Shown: positions 1 through 11,800 of the stretch, piece after piece
Layout: the number at the start of each line of letters is the position of its first letter
Numbering within the stretch: position 1 is the stretch's first letter
Source: Massospora cicadina
Taxonomy: Eukaryota > Entomophthoromycota > Entomophthoromycetes > Entomophthorales > Entomophthoraceae
Assembly (NCBI GenBank): GCA_022478985.1
Contig: JAKSZP010006700.1
Location: forward strand, 115,896-179,895
Length of the DNA: 64,000 nucleotides
Reading direction: 5' to 3'
Translations under genes and position numbers: made by a program
The notes under the pieces: generated by a model
Databases searched by the model: none
Told to the model about the DNA's origin: nothing
What the model saw: the letters and a program-made list of their open reading frames with translations, nothing else

Positions 1-433
1 TTATATTATATTTTATTTTAGCTTTTAACATGTGTATATAGGGAAGGAACTGTGAGCTGGAGGCTCCTCAGTTCTGTTTTCTATCAACTTGGCTAAATAT
101 TAAATAAAAGAACTTAAAATTCATATATTTATAATTTGGGTTTATTTTAAAGATATTGCCTAACTGCAGCCATGTTTGGCTTAAATCAACAAGAGTTGGA
201 CTTTGAGAGTGAGCTTGGGAGGGCTATTGCCTCCCTCTATACCTTGTCTTGGAGTCAAGGCATGTTGCTGGGGTTAAGTATACTTGCAACTGTCTTCCAG
301 GGGGTGCTTATCCTATCTTGTAGCGCACGCACCAGGAGAGTAGTATCAGGAGTCATGTCAGCCCTATGGTCTTTAACATGGATCCTGTTGCCCAACTCAT
401 TCGTGGCTCATTGGAAGGAGCCAGTGCGTTACA
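1..433 (+). repeat. Gypsy-A1 5' LTR (3' portion only)
   Basis: Matches 5170-5597 almost base for base, including the coding part. The two copies stop matching exactly after GCGTTACA (433 and 5597). With the 3' LTR start TGTGACGG, this gives LTR ends that are inverted repeats of each other (TGTGACG and, imperfectly, CGTTACA). The last 262 bases of this LTR are open reading frame (start codon at 172). Confidence 0.92.
35..79 (+). promoter_or_regulatory. Gypsy-A1 core promoter and predicted transcript 5' end
   Basis: TATATA lies at 35-40. The segment AGTTCTGTTT at 70-79 is the exact reverse complement of the primer-site segment at 436-445. In self-priming elements such as Tf1 the first bases of the mRNA pair with the primer-binding site, so the start is predicted near base 70, 35 bases after the TATA box. 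The start site is inferred, not observed. Confidence 0.6.
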
Positions 434-1210
434 TTAAACAGAACTCATTTACTTTCCTGTCGTTATGGTGGCAAGCAAAAGAGGTGCCAGAAAAAGTTGT
501 GTTTCCAAAGTGGTATAACCATACTGCAACACTCTTAATAGTAATATTCTCCACCGCCTTTTTGCTTCATGAATTTTACCGGGTTTTAGAGTGTGTGTCC
601 CAAGATGGTGGGAAAGTGGTAGGGCCTGGGAAGGACAAAGGAAGAATATCCACGGTTTTAAAATCGGAAGACTTGAAACTGATCCACCAGACGTTTAGTC
701 AGGTTCAGTTTCAGGGACGTTTGACAAAGGCAGCGGGTGGAGAGGATTCGTTTGCCTTGCAGTTAAGTCAGGTTCTGTTGGCACTTCCAGTAAAGCAGTC
801 AAACTGGGTGCGAGAACTTTTAGAAGAACAGTCAGGTTACCCACATCGGTGGAGGAATGTCTGGATTGGATTGACCGTGCAGCATGTCCAGATGAGGCGC
901 AGGATTCGGCCTGGGCGGCGTTACTGCAGTATGGTCATGGGAAGAAGTCAGTGGAGGAGTATGGCCAGATGTTCCGCGCATTGGCAAGAGCAGCAAATGC
1001 ACCTGAGTCTCAGCTTCCGCGCATGTTTCGCCAAAACTTGCAAGCTGATTTATTATTGGCAATGGCGGCGGTGAAACCTGCAGCGACGTTGGAGGAAGAG
1101 GTGGGTTTAGCCTTGCAGGTAGAGCGACAGTTGAGTTTGGTATGGGCCCGTCAGAATTTGTGCGACCCCCAGGGGGATTCCGAGGACAGAGTGGTGGAAG
1201 AAGGGCAGGT
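172..1210 (+). pseudogene. gag: Gypsy-A1 Gag with N-terminal hydrophobic (membrane-like) domain, frameshifted
   Basis: The frame opens at ATG 172 inside the LTR and runs without a stop into the internal region. Residues of about 30-49, 61-79 and 117-133 are hydrophobic stretches long enough for membrane helices; basic residues separate the first two. Downstream in the same frame is an alpha-helical Gag region (DLKLIHQTFSQV). A frameshift near 830-850 moves the frame, after which the retrotransposon-gag-like core continues (DSAWAALLQYG, EEYGQMFRALARAA, MFRQNLQADLL). The same N-terminal domain and Gag core occur in Gypsy-A2. The membrane-like domain is not part of any Gag family I know; membrane insertion is an inference from hydrophobicity. 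No clear CCHC knuckle was seen in this copy. Confidence 0.8.
434..445 (+). other. Gypsy-A1 primer-binding site, self-priming type
   Basis: Immediately after the LTR end (433) come TT and then AAACAGAACT (436-445). There is no TGG-type tRNA match here. The 10-mer is perfectly complementary to LTR bases 70-79, and one more base on either side fails to pair. The site lies inside the gag reading frame. Confidence 0.65.
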
Positions 1211-1642
1211 TCAGAGCCCATACATGGTTCTAAGGGGTTTAGCTATGTGGAGGAAGGGAAGAAGAGTCAAGGAAATCCTGAGGGTATTGTTGAGGTGCGG
1301 GAGACAGGGATTCCCATCGAGATTACCGCTCAGGATCCTGAGGCTCAGAATAAGAATGCTCCTTATAATTTTCGCAAGAAGCCAGTGAATCCAGTGCCTC
1401 AAAATAAACCGCTTACTCCATCTTATCCTTATCTGATTTTGCCCGTCAATGTGCTTGTGAGGGATGAAGGAAGGGATTGCGGTGAAGTTCTAGTTTTGAT
1501 TGACACCGGAGCTGGGGAAAATTATGTTGAGGAGAAGTGGGCAAGAAGCCATGGATTGTCATTACAGAAGGATGGATGGGTGACGTTGGCAGACGCCTCC
1601 AAAAAACGGCGTTATGGCGAGTGCAGGCCAAGGTCCTGTTGA
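1142..1642 (+). pseudogene. Gypsy-A1 retropepsin-like protease region
   Basis: Contains the aspartic protease signature VLIDTGAGENYV, with the catalytic Asp codon at 1502-1504, followed by the typical WVTLADASKKR strand. This is the processing protease of the Gag-Pol polyprotein. It is in a different frame from the preceding Gag part and runs off frame again near 1610, so at least two frameshifts separate it from its neighbours. Confidence 0.85.
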
Positions 1643-1797
1643 GGCAAGGCCCGGAGGTATTCAGGGAGGAGTTTCACGCCGTAGCTCACCTGCCACACTT
1701 GGTGGTGCTGGGGATGAGATGGTGGCACCATTTCTGCCCACAGTTTGATATGAAGAGAGAGGGTTCTGTTGTCGCCTAGAGGTCAGGGGACGTGTGA

Positions 1798-2813
1798 ATG
1801 GACGTTTCAGTCATAAGGTTCGTTGGTGAAGCACATGGGCGGAATCACCTCAAGTGTGCCAGTGGAAGGATTGCCGAGGGAGTATCAGATTTTGCGGAGG
1901 TGTTTGAGCCTAAAGGTGATGCGTCTTTTTCGCCTACAGGGGATTTTGCATTTGGATGCCGGTTCAAGGAAGGCTCTGAGCTACCAAAGGGCTGTCCAGT
2001 CTATCCGTTGAATCCATGGGCCCGAGAGGCATTGGAGGATTATGTCCATAAGATGCTGGATATGGGTTTGATTGTGCCTTCCAAGTCGCCGGTGGTTTCG
2101 CCAGTCCTGTTGGTTCCCAAGTCAGGGGGGAGTTACGTCCTAGTGTTGATTTCCGACGCCTTAATGAGGTGACGGAACCTGACCCCTATCCCATGCCACT
2201 CATGGAGAACATTCTGCCCATGGTATCCGGGTGTGGGGTGTTCACCAAATAAGATTTAGTGGACGCTTTCAATCAAATTCCTGTTTGGCCTGAGCACCAG
2301 CAGAGGCTTACAGCATTCAAATGTCATTTGGGAAACTTCGAATACAGGGTTATGCCATTTGGGCTACGCAATGCCCCTGCAGTTTTCCAGCGCATGATTG
2401 ATCATGTATTGGGGGACTTAGTGGGTAGGTGTTGTGTTGCTTATATGGATGACATCCTGTTGTTTTCCAGATCGGCACAGGACCATGTGAGGGATGTGAA
2501 AAGTGTGTTGGAGGTAGTTAGGAACGCGGGCTTGAAGTTGAAGCCGTCCAAGTGCGAGTTCAATAAAATCGGTGTCCTTCCTAGGGAACGTGGTCCTCCA
2601 AGAAGGATAGCGATCTGTCCTGATAAGTTGCGGGCGGTGCGGGAATGGAAAGCTCCTGGGAATAGGACTGAAGTGCGAAGCTTTTTGGGGGTGGTGAATT
2701 TCGTGCGGAGGTTTTCTAGGGATCTGGCCCAATGGGCTGTGCCGTTGACAAGACTGACAGAAAACGTGCCGTTCGTTTGGGGGAGGCTGAGGAGAGGGCA
2801 TTTCAGCAAGTGA
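1798..2813 (+). pseudogene. pol: Gypsy-A1 reverse transcriptase
   Basis: The RT begins in one frame with ELPKGCPVYPLNP and GLIVPSKSPVVSPVLLVPK, shifts near 2130, and continues with a stop in the DLVDAFNQIPV motif (FTK, stop, DLVDAF, near 2250). The finger and palm motifs MPFGLRNAPAVFQRMIDHVL and AYMDDILLFS (catalytic YMDD near 2442-2453) are intact, as is the RNase H connection VVNFVRRFSRDLAQ. It is clearly Ty3/gypsy type. The stop and the shifts make it non-functional. Confidence 0.93.
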
Positions 2814-3407
2814 AGACGAGTCTGCTGACAGCCCCGGTTCTGGCACACCCTGACCCAAACAAACCATTTGTGGTAGAGACTGACGCGTCAAATTTTGCAC
2901 TTGGAGCTGTGTTGTTGCAGGAGGGTAAGGATGGGGTTGAACATCCTGTCTGTTACTTCATTTGGAAGATGGCACCAGCTGAAACCAACTATCCAGTTTA
3001 CGATAAGGAACTTTTGGCAATAGTTGCAGCTTTAGGGAGTGGAAACACCACCTATTATATGCCAGGCACCCAGTTGTCATCTGAACGGACCATCGAGCCT
3101 TAGAATACTATAAGTCCCCATGCCTGATGAACCAGAGAGGCAGGCCCGGTGGCACTTAGAGTTGGTTCAATATGACCTGTGGATCGAATATAAGCTGGGA
3201 AAACAAAATATCTTTCCAGATTTATTGAGCCGTGATTCTGGACTGGTGTTTTCTGATGAGGAGTTGAGGAAGTTTAATACAGCCACGATGTTGCCACAGA
3301 ACCTGTTTGCAACTATCCAGGGCTGGAGAGAAGGAATGGCAGGAAGAATCCGGACTGCACAGCAAAGATGTGAGCTGGGCCAACGGATAAGAGAAGAGAC
3401 AGGATAA
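2732..3407 (+). pseudogene. Gypsy-A1 RNase H and tether
   Basis: PFVVETDASNFALGAVLLQ carries the first catalytic Asp; NYPVYDKELLAIVAAL carries the catalytic Glu region. After a break near 3060-3120, the typical tether follows (HLELVQYDLWIEYKLGKQN, PDLLSRDS). It removes the RNA strand of the RNA-DNA hybrid in the cycle of this family. Confidence 0.9.
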
Positions 3408-3419
3408 GGTGAGGCAAGC

Positions 3420-4319
3420 AGGGGGCATGCGGGATTCTCAGTTCGGGGTGGTATCATACGCCATGAGGGAAGGATTTGGGTCCCTGTGAAGAGTCTGCAA
3501 CAAGAGGTAATGGCAGCTAATACGACCATCCTCTGGCAGGTCATCCCGGTCAAGAGAAGACGTTAGATCTTGTTTGCCATCACTATTTGTGGAGAGGTGT
3601 GGGTGCGGCGGTGCGGAAGTATGTTTCACGTTGTGTGGTTTGCGCCAGGGCAAAGGCCCAACGGGTGGCACCAGGGGGAAATTGAAGCCACTTCAAATTC
3701 CTTCTAGACCATGGTCCTCAGTGAGTGTGGACTTCATCACAGGACTGCTCAAGTCACAGGGGATGGATGCCTTGATGGTGGTGGTGGATCGCCTGACTAA
3801 ATATGCAGAGTTTTTCCCTTGTTGGTCAACCATTTCTGCAAAGGTGGCAGGACAGATTTTTGTAAATGAGGTTTCTCCAGACATGGGGTGCCTGAAGAGA
3901 TTGTGTCGGATCGTGGTCCACAATTTACATCTAAATTTTGGCTCCACATGTTGGGGAATCTAAGGATCAAGGCTTGCCTTTCGTCAGCATACCATCCTCA
4001 GTCAGACGGCCAAACTGAGAGAGTAAATCAGATATTGGAGCAATATTTGAGGTGCTATGTCTCAGGGCGGCAGGATGACTGAGTATATTGGGTGAAGCTG
4101 GCTCAATTTGCTTATAACAATCATAAGCATTCATCCACGAGTATGACCCCGTTTTTCGAAAATCACGGCCAACACCCAGAGGGTATGGGGCCCAGGGAGC
4201 AAGGTCGGAATCCAGCGGCAGATGAGCTGTCACGACATACCCGGGACACCCTGGAGCTCCTGAAGAAGAATTTGGTGGTGGCGGTCGTGGCTCAGAAGAG
4301 GGAAGGCGGACCGGCATAG
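3420..4319 (+). pseudogene. Gypsy-A1 integrase, zinc-binding and catalytic core
   Basis: The HHCC zinc-binding part is readable across frames (HPGQEKTLDLV, then CVVCARAKA). The catalytic core shows VSVDFITGLL (first Asp), [14 protein letters not shown] (second Asp) and [13 protein letters not shown] (Glu), the full D,D,E triad. Frameshifts lie near 3880-3900, and a stop is at about 4080. Integrase joins the cDNA to host DNA. Confidence 0.92.
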
Positions 4320-4401
4320 ATCTGAAGGTAGAGCTTTCAAGAGAGGTGATTGGGTCTTAGTGAATGCTCAGAACTATGCCTTGCCTGTAAGGAGCTAGAA
4401 A

Positions 4402-4748
4402 TTGGGGCCGGTAGCATTGGGCCCATATCAGGTAGTGAGGGCGGTGAACGAGGTGGCATTTGAGCTGAAGCTCCCAGAAGGGTCAAGAGCCCATCCGGTG
4501 TTGCATGTAACGCAGCTCAAGCCATTCTTTGGCCAGCCACCTGAAAGGGTTTCTCCTTTATTTCCAGCTGGAGGAGGAGCGAAGAGTATGAAGTTGAGGA
4601 GATTCTTGACACCAAAGTGGTGTGAGGACTTCATTTATTCTTGGTACGTTGGGTGGGTCATCCTATTAAGGAGTCCACATGGCAGTCAGCTAGGGATTGT
4701 GCCTGATGTCCTGAGAAAATCCAAGAGTTCTTCCTGTCTAGGGGGGTG
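4402..4748 (+). pseudogene. Gypsy-A1 integrase C-terminus with chromodomain
   Basis: The GPY/F-like module is readable (LGPYQVVRAVNEVAFELKLP, HPVLHVTQLKPFF). From 4581 another frame reads EEYEVEEILDTKVV, then a stop at 4623-4625, then LVRWVGHPIKESTWQSA. This is a chromodomain: the YEVEEIL strand, the aromatic W in VRW, and the ESTW motif before the final helix. In chromoviruses this domain targets integration to marked chromatin. The polypurine tract AGGGGGGTGA follows and abuts the 3' LTR. Confidence 0.85.
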
Positions 4749-4749
4749 A

Positions 4750-5597
4750 TGTGACGGTTGAGGTCTATCCTCAGCATCACATTGCCCTGATCTTTGGTAA
4801 GACAGGGCAGGCTGTGTCTGTAGGTATGGAGGAGGAGGGGGCGCTGGTTCTGGCAAGGACGCCTAAGGGGCCGGAGCTTGGAGTAGGCCAAGGAGCAAGA
4901 TAGGCGTCCAAGTCGGGACAAAATGGAAAACGAGTAAAATGGGTAGTTTTGAGATTTGATTTGGATTTGAATTGAGAATGGAAGGAAACAGGTGCTTGGG
5001 AGTTTCGCAGTTCGATTGGGATTCGAAATGGAACTGGCGTGGAACCGTTGAGGATTGGAACTGGCACGGAATCATTGAGGATCGGAACTGGCATGGAATC
5101 ATTGAGTAAAGATTCCGCGATCCTGCTGTAAAGTTTACACTAAACATCATTCAAGCTGGCACCATAAGCTTATATTATATTTTATTTTAGCTTTTAACAT
5201 GTGTATATAGGGAAGGAACTGGGAGCTGGAGGCTCCTCAGTTCTGTTTTCTATCAACTTGGCTAAATATTAAATAAAAGAACAAAATTCATATATTTATA
5301 ATTTGGGTTTATTTTAAAGATATTGCCTAACTGCAGCCATGTTTGGCTTAAATCAACAAGAGTTGGACTTTGAGAGTGAGCTTGGATGGGCTATTGCCTC
5401 CCTCTATACCTTGTCTTGGAGTCAAGGCCTGTTGCTAGGGTTAAGTATACTTGCAACTGTCTTCCAGGGGTGCTTGTCCAATCTTGTAGCGCACGCACCA
5501 GGAGAGTAGTATCATGAGTCATGTCAGCCCTATGGTCTTTAACATGGATCCTGTTTCAACTCATTCGTGGCTCATTGGAAGGAGCCAGTGCGTTACA
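4750..5597 (+). repeat. Gypsy-A1 3' LTR (848 bp)
   Basis: Starts TGTGACGG directly after a G-rich polypurine tract and ends GCGTTACA at 5597. It carries the same TATA box (about 5204), the same predicted start and pairing segment (5239-5248) and the same gag start codon region (ATG near 5339). The coding part of this copy has one-base differences that shift its frame after about 40 codons. Confidence 0.92.
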
Positions 5598-5869
5598 GGA
5601 GAGGTAAAGTTCTGAAAGCACCAAGTCAGAGTTGGTGCAGGGGTGAACTTCCTATCATTGGGAATATTTGCACCCAAAACAATCTTTTTCTTAAGCTAAA
5701 GCAATTGTCTGAAATTACCTCTTCAATAATGTGGGAGAGGAATAAGGGCTTAGGAATTGTCCATGTACTCAGTTTACGGTGATACCTGAAGCCAATAATT
5801 TTATAGAATATTCATTACCTCTACTATAAGTGAAAGTTAAGGGTCCGTCACAAATAGACTAAGCTTGTT

Positions 5870-6805
5870 GCTTCTAAATGTAATACAGTTAGGGTTTACA
5901 GGACCAGGCCAGAAATTTTGCTTGTAGTTAGGAGAGCCCGTAACTCATTATCAGCTTGTCTCTCTTTTGTAACAGTTTTAACTAAGCTTTTCATAGCCTC
6001 AAATTGAAGCTGAGTGATACGTTGAGCCAATTTTCTCATGTTTTTCTCATGTTCCTCAACTTTTAGAGGAGAAACATCTTTATCTAAAAGGGCAGGTATA
6101 CCTGTTTTTCGCACATACAGAACATAGAGTTGTGACATTTTCTGGATCTGGCAATAAATATTCCAGTATGCAATTAGTGCACTAGTAGGAATTGATCCCA
6201 GTGAATTGAAACAAAAATGACATTAGAGCAGGATAAAGAATCAAGGTTTCATTTGCTCTCTCCACCGTCCCATTGGTAGAGGGATTATACGAAGCTGAGA
6301 AGAGTTGTTGGGTTCCCATGGACGTGTCCAGGATATCAACTACTCTGGAGGTGAAGTTCTTACCATTGGCACAAAGTAAAACTTGAGGACATTCATGAAG
6401 AGTGAAAATGATTTGATGTAAAAACGTGTCTGTGGCCTTGGCCGTTTGCGCATGAAGAGCCACGGCTTCAACCCACTTAGTAAAATGGTTAATGACTACT
6501 AGGATAAACTTGTTTTCCCAAGTAGTCTTAGGGAGAGGACCTACTAAGTCGAGGCTGATGGTGTGGAATAGTTTTGAGGGGTAGTTGGTTGAAATTCAAA
6601 TCAAGCCTTGGAACTGATTGCTATTACGCTTGATGCATGCATCCAAAAATTTGACTATAATTTCATAATTTCTTCCCAATAATGCCGATCCCTGATCCAT
6701 TAATAGGGGTTCTTTGCTCCCCCATGGCTTAAGGTCGAGAGAGCTTCCAGGATAACAGGTAAACGTTCTGAGGGCACGAAGGAAAGGCAGCCACTTTGCC
6801 CTCAC
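5870..6805 (-). pseudogene. Gypsy-B1 integrase remnant
   Basis: The minus strand shows the zinc-binding half (NYEIIVKFLDACIKRNSNQ, second Cys replaced by Arg), then QVLLCANGKNFTSRVVDIL, where the second catalytic Asp is lost (family: SDNG), and SASYNPSTNGTVERANETL with the catalytic Glu preserved. The C-terminal part near 5896-6138 reads as a charged helix (VEEHEKNMRKLAQRITQLQ). It is heavily degraded. Its relative at 33100-34200 retains the SDNG motif, confirming the assignment. Confidence 0.82.
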
Positions 6806-8464
6806 CTGCTTGTACTTTTTCTACTCTTCATTTTAGTTTTGTGGGAGAGCTGAGCTAACATTTTCTGGACTGGATCATCCTCATCATCCCAGTCATTGAT
6901 GATCATTAGAAGGTCATATAATCTCTCTACCTCACTATTGTTCAAATTTAGGATAGGCAGCTGAGTTAACCCATCGACATACATGTAATTAGTTCCCAAA
7001 CAATGTTTAATCTTCATGTCATTATGCGAAGGCTTTAGAGCCCAGCGTGCTTACCTCCTAGTACAAACCTTCATATTATGTAGCCATTTAAAAGAAGCAT
7101 GTTCAGTAAACACAGTGAAAGTAGTGCAATACAAGAAAGTGCGTTAGTGTTTACAGCTAATAAAATAGCAAGGCACTCCTTCTCTGTGACGCTGTAGTTG
7201 CGTTCTGCCTTTGACAGCATCTTAATAAAATAGGATACATCATGATCTGCGCCGTTTTCATCTAAAGGTGCTAAAATGGCCCCAACGGCATAGTCTGAGG
7301 CGTTGGTAAACAAGATAAAAGGTTTAGTACAATTTGGGTGGCGTAGGATAGGACGTTGTTGCAGAAGTTGCTTCAGCGTTTCAAATGCAGCCTTTTGTTC
7401 TGCACCTCAATGGAAAGGAATGTTTGTGTCAATAGGCGGACAAAGGGCTCGCTGAGCTGAGCGAACTTTAAAATAAACTGATGGTAATATTCCATCATGA
7501 CCAGAAATACCTGAATATCCTGTAGATTCTTAGGGGCAATTTTGATATGGCTTCAATTTTGACCTTTGAGGGTTTGGTTTGTACTAGGGAAATGGCGTTT
7601 CCAAGGAAATATAAATTCATATGAAGAAGTGCACTTGGAGGGTTTTGTCTGATGTTGAAGTCACATAAGCGTCGAAAACTTCCTTCAGGTGAGAAGGAAG
7701 TTCGTTAATGGTCTTTGAAAACAGTGTTGTTATTGAGATAGATGATGATGCAACTTAACTTCCTGTCCTGCAGAATATGGTCTGTGGCTCGAGGAAAAGT
7801 TGCGGGTGCATTGCACAATCCTTGAGGAAGTCGTGTGGGTTGGAAAAGACCTTCACTTCAAATGAGAGCACATCTCTCCTGGTCTTTGGGGAAAAGGACC
7901 ATTTGCAGATAGCCAATAGCAAAGTCCATGGTGGAGAAGTTAAAGCAAGAGATTTGGGCCATGCATCATCAATGCGGGGATAGATAGCTATCCTTTTTTG
8001 TGAGGTTATTTAATTTGTTGTAAACCATGAATATCCGATGACCTCCGTTTTTTTGATAAGCAAGTGAGGGGAAGACCAAGGGCTTTTAAGGAATAGTAAC
8101 TTTGCGTCGAGTAACTGCTTGAACTCAGTCCTCATATGCTATTCTTCCACCTTTGCTTGTGGTAGGGTTTTGACTGAATGAGATGGGAATTAATCACATC
8201 AATGGAATGGCTCCAGTCTTTCGTTTGTCCATATTCAGTATCTGACTTTAAGAATATGTAGCTATATTATTCTAGTAAAGTATGGACTTTTTCCAGATCA
8301 TCTGGGGTCAGAGCATCCATAAAATGGACGTTGGGTAAGGTACATAACAGGTTATCCGTTGGCAAGCCCAAATCCATTGTAGAGACAATGAAGTGGATAC
8401 GTTCAATGTCATCCATTGGAACTAGGAAGCTTCTGCCAATCTTTTGGTATTTTTGTATGACCAT
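6802..8464 (-). pseudogene. Gypsy-B1 reverse transcriptase and RNase H remnant
   Basis: On the minus strand, fragments of RT are readable in shifting frames near 7500-8200 (FMVYNKLNNLTKKD, MDFAIGYLQM, LPQGLCNAPATFPRATDHIL, KLSCIIIYLNN). RNase H is clearer at 7071-7313 (TNASDYAVGAILAPLDENG, ERNYSVTEKECLAILLAVN), followed by the tether at 6802-7017 (LGTNYMYVDGLTQLP). In the YxDD position the Asp residues appear lost. Not functional. Confidence 0.82.
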
Positions 8465-8869
8465 GTCTTTTCTGGTGAGGTTTCCCGCAGAAGAATAATA
8501 GGTCTATGGTAAGATGTGTATAGTATCCCAGGCAATACACGAGGCTCCAAGGGGCTAACGACCTCAATACTTATGAGGTGCAACAAGCAGTGGTGTGGGA
8601 TTTGGAGCGTGAACTTTTTTTAGCACTAGTGGTGCCCAACCCAAAAGGGGGAGCTGCAATGCATCTTTATTTGCAAATGAGCGAAATAAAAGGATTATTG
8701 TAAAGTCTAAATTTTACTTGGGGAAGGCCGACTATGACACAGAAACTTCCAATATGTAAACTAACAAGCACTAATATAAATTAGAGGCAACCCAGAGAAG
8801 CAACGCTGTCTCCTGTTGCCAGCGGGAACGCCAAATAAAGGAAGGGGGTATCATGCGTAGAGGCTTGTG

Positions 8870-11800
8870 CTACTATTGAGCACATATAAAGGAAAGGGTC
8901 TGAAGTGATGAACCAGACTGGAAACTAGAATGAGACCACAGTCATTGATGGGATGGTAGGTACCCAAACAACCATTCTTGAAAGTGGTCCATGAGGTGCG
9001 ACTGGAAACGGCGTACAGCTTCCTGGAAAGTGGGAGTAGAGCCTGGAATGCATCCAAGACAACCTTGTGGATACTCCACATTTCAATTGCTACCACTAAG
9101 GCTCAGAGGGAAGATTGTTTAAAAAATTCAAGGACAAAGAGAATATTTCCATAAATAGGCTAAAGGTCTGTGTTTGCTCCTGGAAAAAAAGACGTTGAAC
9201 CTCACGCCAGATCGCTTTTGACGGAGGGCCCTCTTCCAGGCGGTGGACCAAACTCCCATACTGGTCACACACAACACATGAGGAGTGTGATGCATTGGAG
9301 CGCTTGGTAGTATTGTATGCTCATTTTAAGCAGTGCCACACATGGGAACAAACATGCGGCTGCAAAAGAGGGTGATGGGCGTTCTTCCAGATAGTTTTCT
9401 AGGTTTCTAGGGAGTAGGATGTCCAAAATGTCCAGATAATCCACTCTGGTCATGATAAGGGGACCTCCTTGGTATCAAACTGTTCTGAAAGTCTTGGCGT
9501 TTGTACTTCCTGTTTGAAGCGTGGAGTAGGGCAACCCCTCTGGGCGGGTGCCCACTGATGCAAATTATCCACTCAGCGCTCCACATAGAGAGAGGAGAAT
9601 TCATTTGAAGTGGGGCGACGTCCCACGCGGGCCCACAATAAAGGGATATGAGTCAAAATAAAAACAGAAAATGAGAATGGGTAGGATTGCTGAGTCCCAT
9701 GGCGCCGGAAAAATTGGAGAGGGCATTGCATGACCAGTGTTGGGCTTGGGGTGTGGGGTGGTGACTGCAGCGATCCAGGTGCCAAGTATTTTGGCGGCAT
9801 GGGCCTCAAAGTTGAGCATGACCATACCACCACTATGGCGAGGGCCAAACAAGACATCCAGGCGCACTGGCGGTGGCGGCCTAACCAAAGCCACACTTGC
9901 AGGAGGGCATATAATGAGGTGAAGATTGATAGAAAAAGTGATTGCATGGGCCACAAACTGAACTTTATATAGGAGCATAGAGTTGGTTACACAACCCTGC
10001 CTGGTAGGGAAGTTTGGTGGGCACTGAGGGGGGCGAGGCGTTTTGTGACATTGTCCAGGATATGATGCTCCATCACCAATGAGGCGTACCCTCCTGCCTC
10101 CAGCCGCATACCTAAATGACATACCAAACCATCAGTGGGTCTTGGCATGAAAGGGAGCACAAACGAGGCGTTATGGGGTAGGAGGGGCAAGAGAACCTGT
10201 GAGCTAGTGCTTGAACAGGTAGGAACGGGGTTCTGGTGACCAACGGGCTTGGAACTTACCAAGGATAATTATTTCTGTTTTGGAGGCGTTAAGTGCAGCG
10301 TTACTTATCCTGGAGTAGACCTTGATAGTAGCTTTAAGCACGCGTGAATCATGATTGTTAGACACCCCAACCACACAATCATCAGCAAACGCCAACATCT
10401 TGACTGGTGCTTGGCCTTGCACATGGACACCAGTAAGGTGGGCATTCACGTTGTGTAAAAGTGGGTCAAGGCTGAAGTTACATAAAAGTGGGCACAAAGG
10501 CTCCCTTTGGCGGAGGCTACTTTGAGGGCAAACTACGTCAGTGAGGAAGCCAGGGCTACGCACAGCCATTGTGGCGGATTCCATAAGCAACATCACCCAA
10601 TTAATGAACGAAATGGGAAGGTGGAACAGTAGAGGCAGGCTTTGGGGTAATCAAGTTGACCCTATTATAAGCCTTTGCTGGTCTAAGGAAACAAGTGCCC
10701 CAGTAGCCATGGATTGGCAGACGTTGGCTACAGTGTGTATGTTGTCCCATATATACTGCTTGGGAATGAAACCAAATTGCTCAGAGGAGATGGTATCAGA
10801 GGAAACTTCCCCTAGGCGGTTGGACATAATTTTAGTAAATAGTTTTATTAACAGTGTCAGTAGTGATATGGGGCGCCGGTTGGCCAAATCCAGCTTATCC
10901 CCTTTTTTATACAGCGTTATTGTGTACGCCTTCCGTCCTAGGAAGGAGACACATTTCTAACAACCATTGGTTCATTGAGGCAAGCAAAAAAGAGAAGAAA
11001 TAATTAAGCTATATTTTTATAGAACTCATATAGAATCTTATCTGGACTCGGGCATTTCCTGTGTGGTAACCACAAACAACACACCTGAGTTTGTCCTGAG
11101 AAATTAAATAAGTCTGGGTAATGGGAAATGGTGTGGATATGTGAAATATCGAGAAACTCATCAATCTCAGCTGGTTTGACTGAATTAAAGAGATACAATT
11201 TTAAGTATTAAATTTGAACTTTGATTTCCACTTCAGCTGGAGTATCGGTGATGGAGTGGTCCAGCCGCCTCATCTGTGTGCAGGCCAAGCTCTGTCACAT
11301 TGTGAAAATTTTGGAAAAATTAGGTGGAGCAAGTTTTGTCCAATGTTATATTTTTGCCTTATACTGCACACAAACACAATTTTTTGTGTTGTCTTACCAG
11401 TGCATTGAGACGAGCAGATACTTCTGCCCATTTATGACCCAAGCTGGGCTGTAGCCTGCAGCTGGGACTTTATACTTCAGGTGGTCCACTTCAGCTAGCA
11501 TGCGCATAATGACTGCCGATGCAGCCCAAGAGAAAAGCTATGAGAGGTGGCATGCCTAGCGGATTGTGTTCACTTTGAAGGTTGACCAGGTAGTAAGTGG
11601 GTCTGCACAGAACGGTGTGGCAAACTCTGGTGCTGAAGTTTCAGTTTCCACACTGAGGAAAACCTGGGTGACGTGATCTCAGCTTGACGAAGTCAGTACC
11701 ATTTTGGCACCTGTGTCGTTGGGTGTGACAAAGAGAAGGAAATTGACACTATCCTATAATTGTATAAATCGACCTTTGTTATCAAAAAGTGTGCAACCTG

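Larger units (their letters stand above)
1..5597 (+). mobile_element. Gypsy-A1, Ty3/gypsy chromovirus, 5' LTR truncated by window edge
   Basis: A near-complete LTR retrotransposon with the domain order Gag, protease, reverse transcriptase, RNase H, integrase, chromodomain, which is the Ty3/gypsy order. Bases 1-433 repeat at 5170-5597 with very few differences, so both LTRs are present and the window opens about 420 bases inside the 5' LTR. The similarity between the LTRs suggests a fairly recent insertion, yet the internal frame is broken by several frameshifts and stops, so the copy is dead. The right flank is GGAGA (5598-5602); the matching target duplication lies outside the window. It appears to have landed in the 3' part of the older minus-strand element Gypsy-B1. 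Confidence 0.93.

Noticed and set aside
434..460. A tRNA primer site in Gypsy-A1
   Set aside because: No TGG-initial segment occurs at the LTR edge; TGGCTTAAATCAAC near 177 lies within the LTR itself and cannot serve.
9573..10122. Independent host genes on either strand
   Set aside because: The frames are parts of LINE-2B ORF2, shown by close matches to LINE-2C at 42200-42760.
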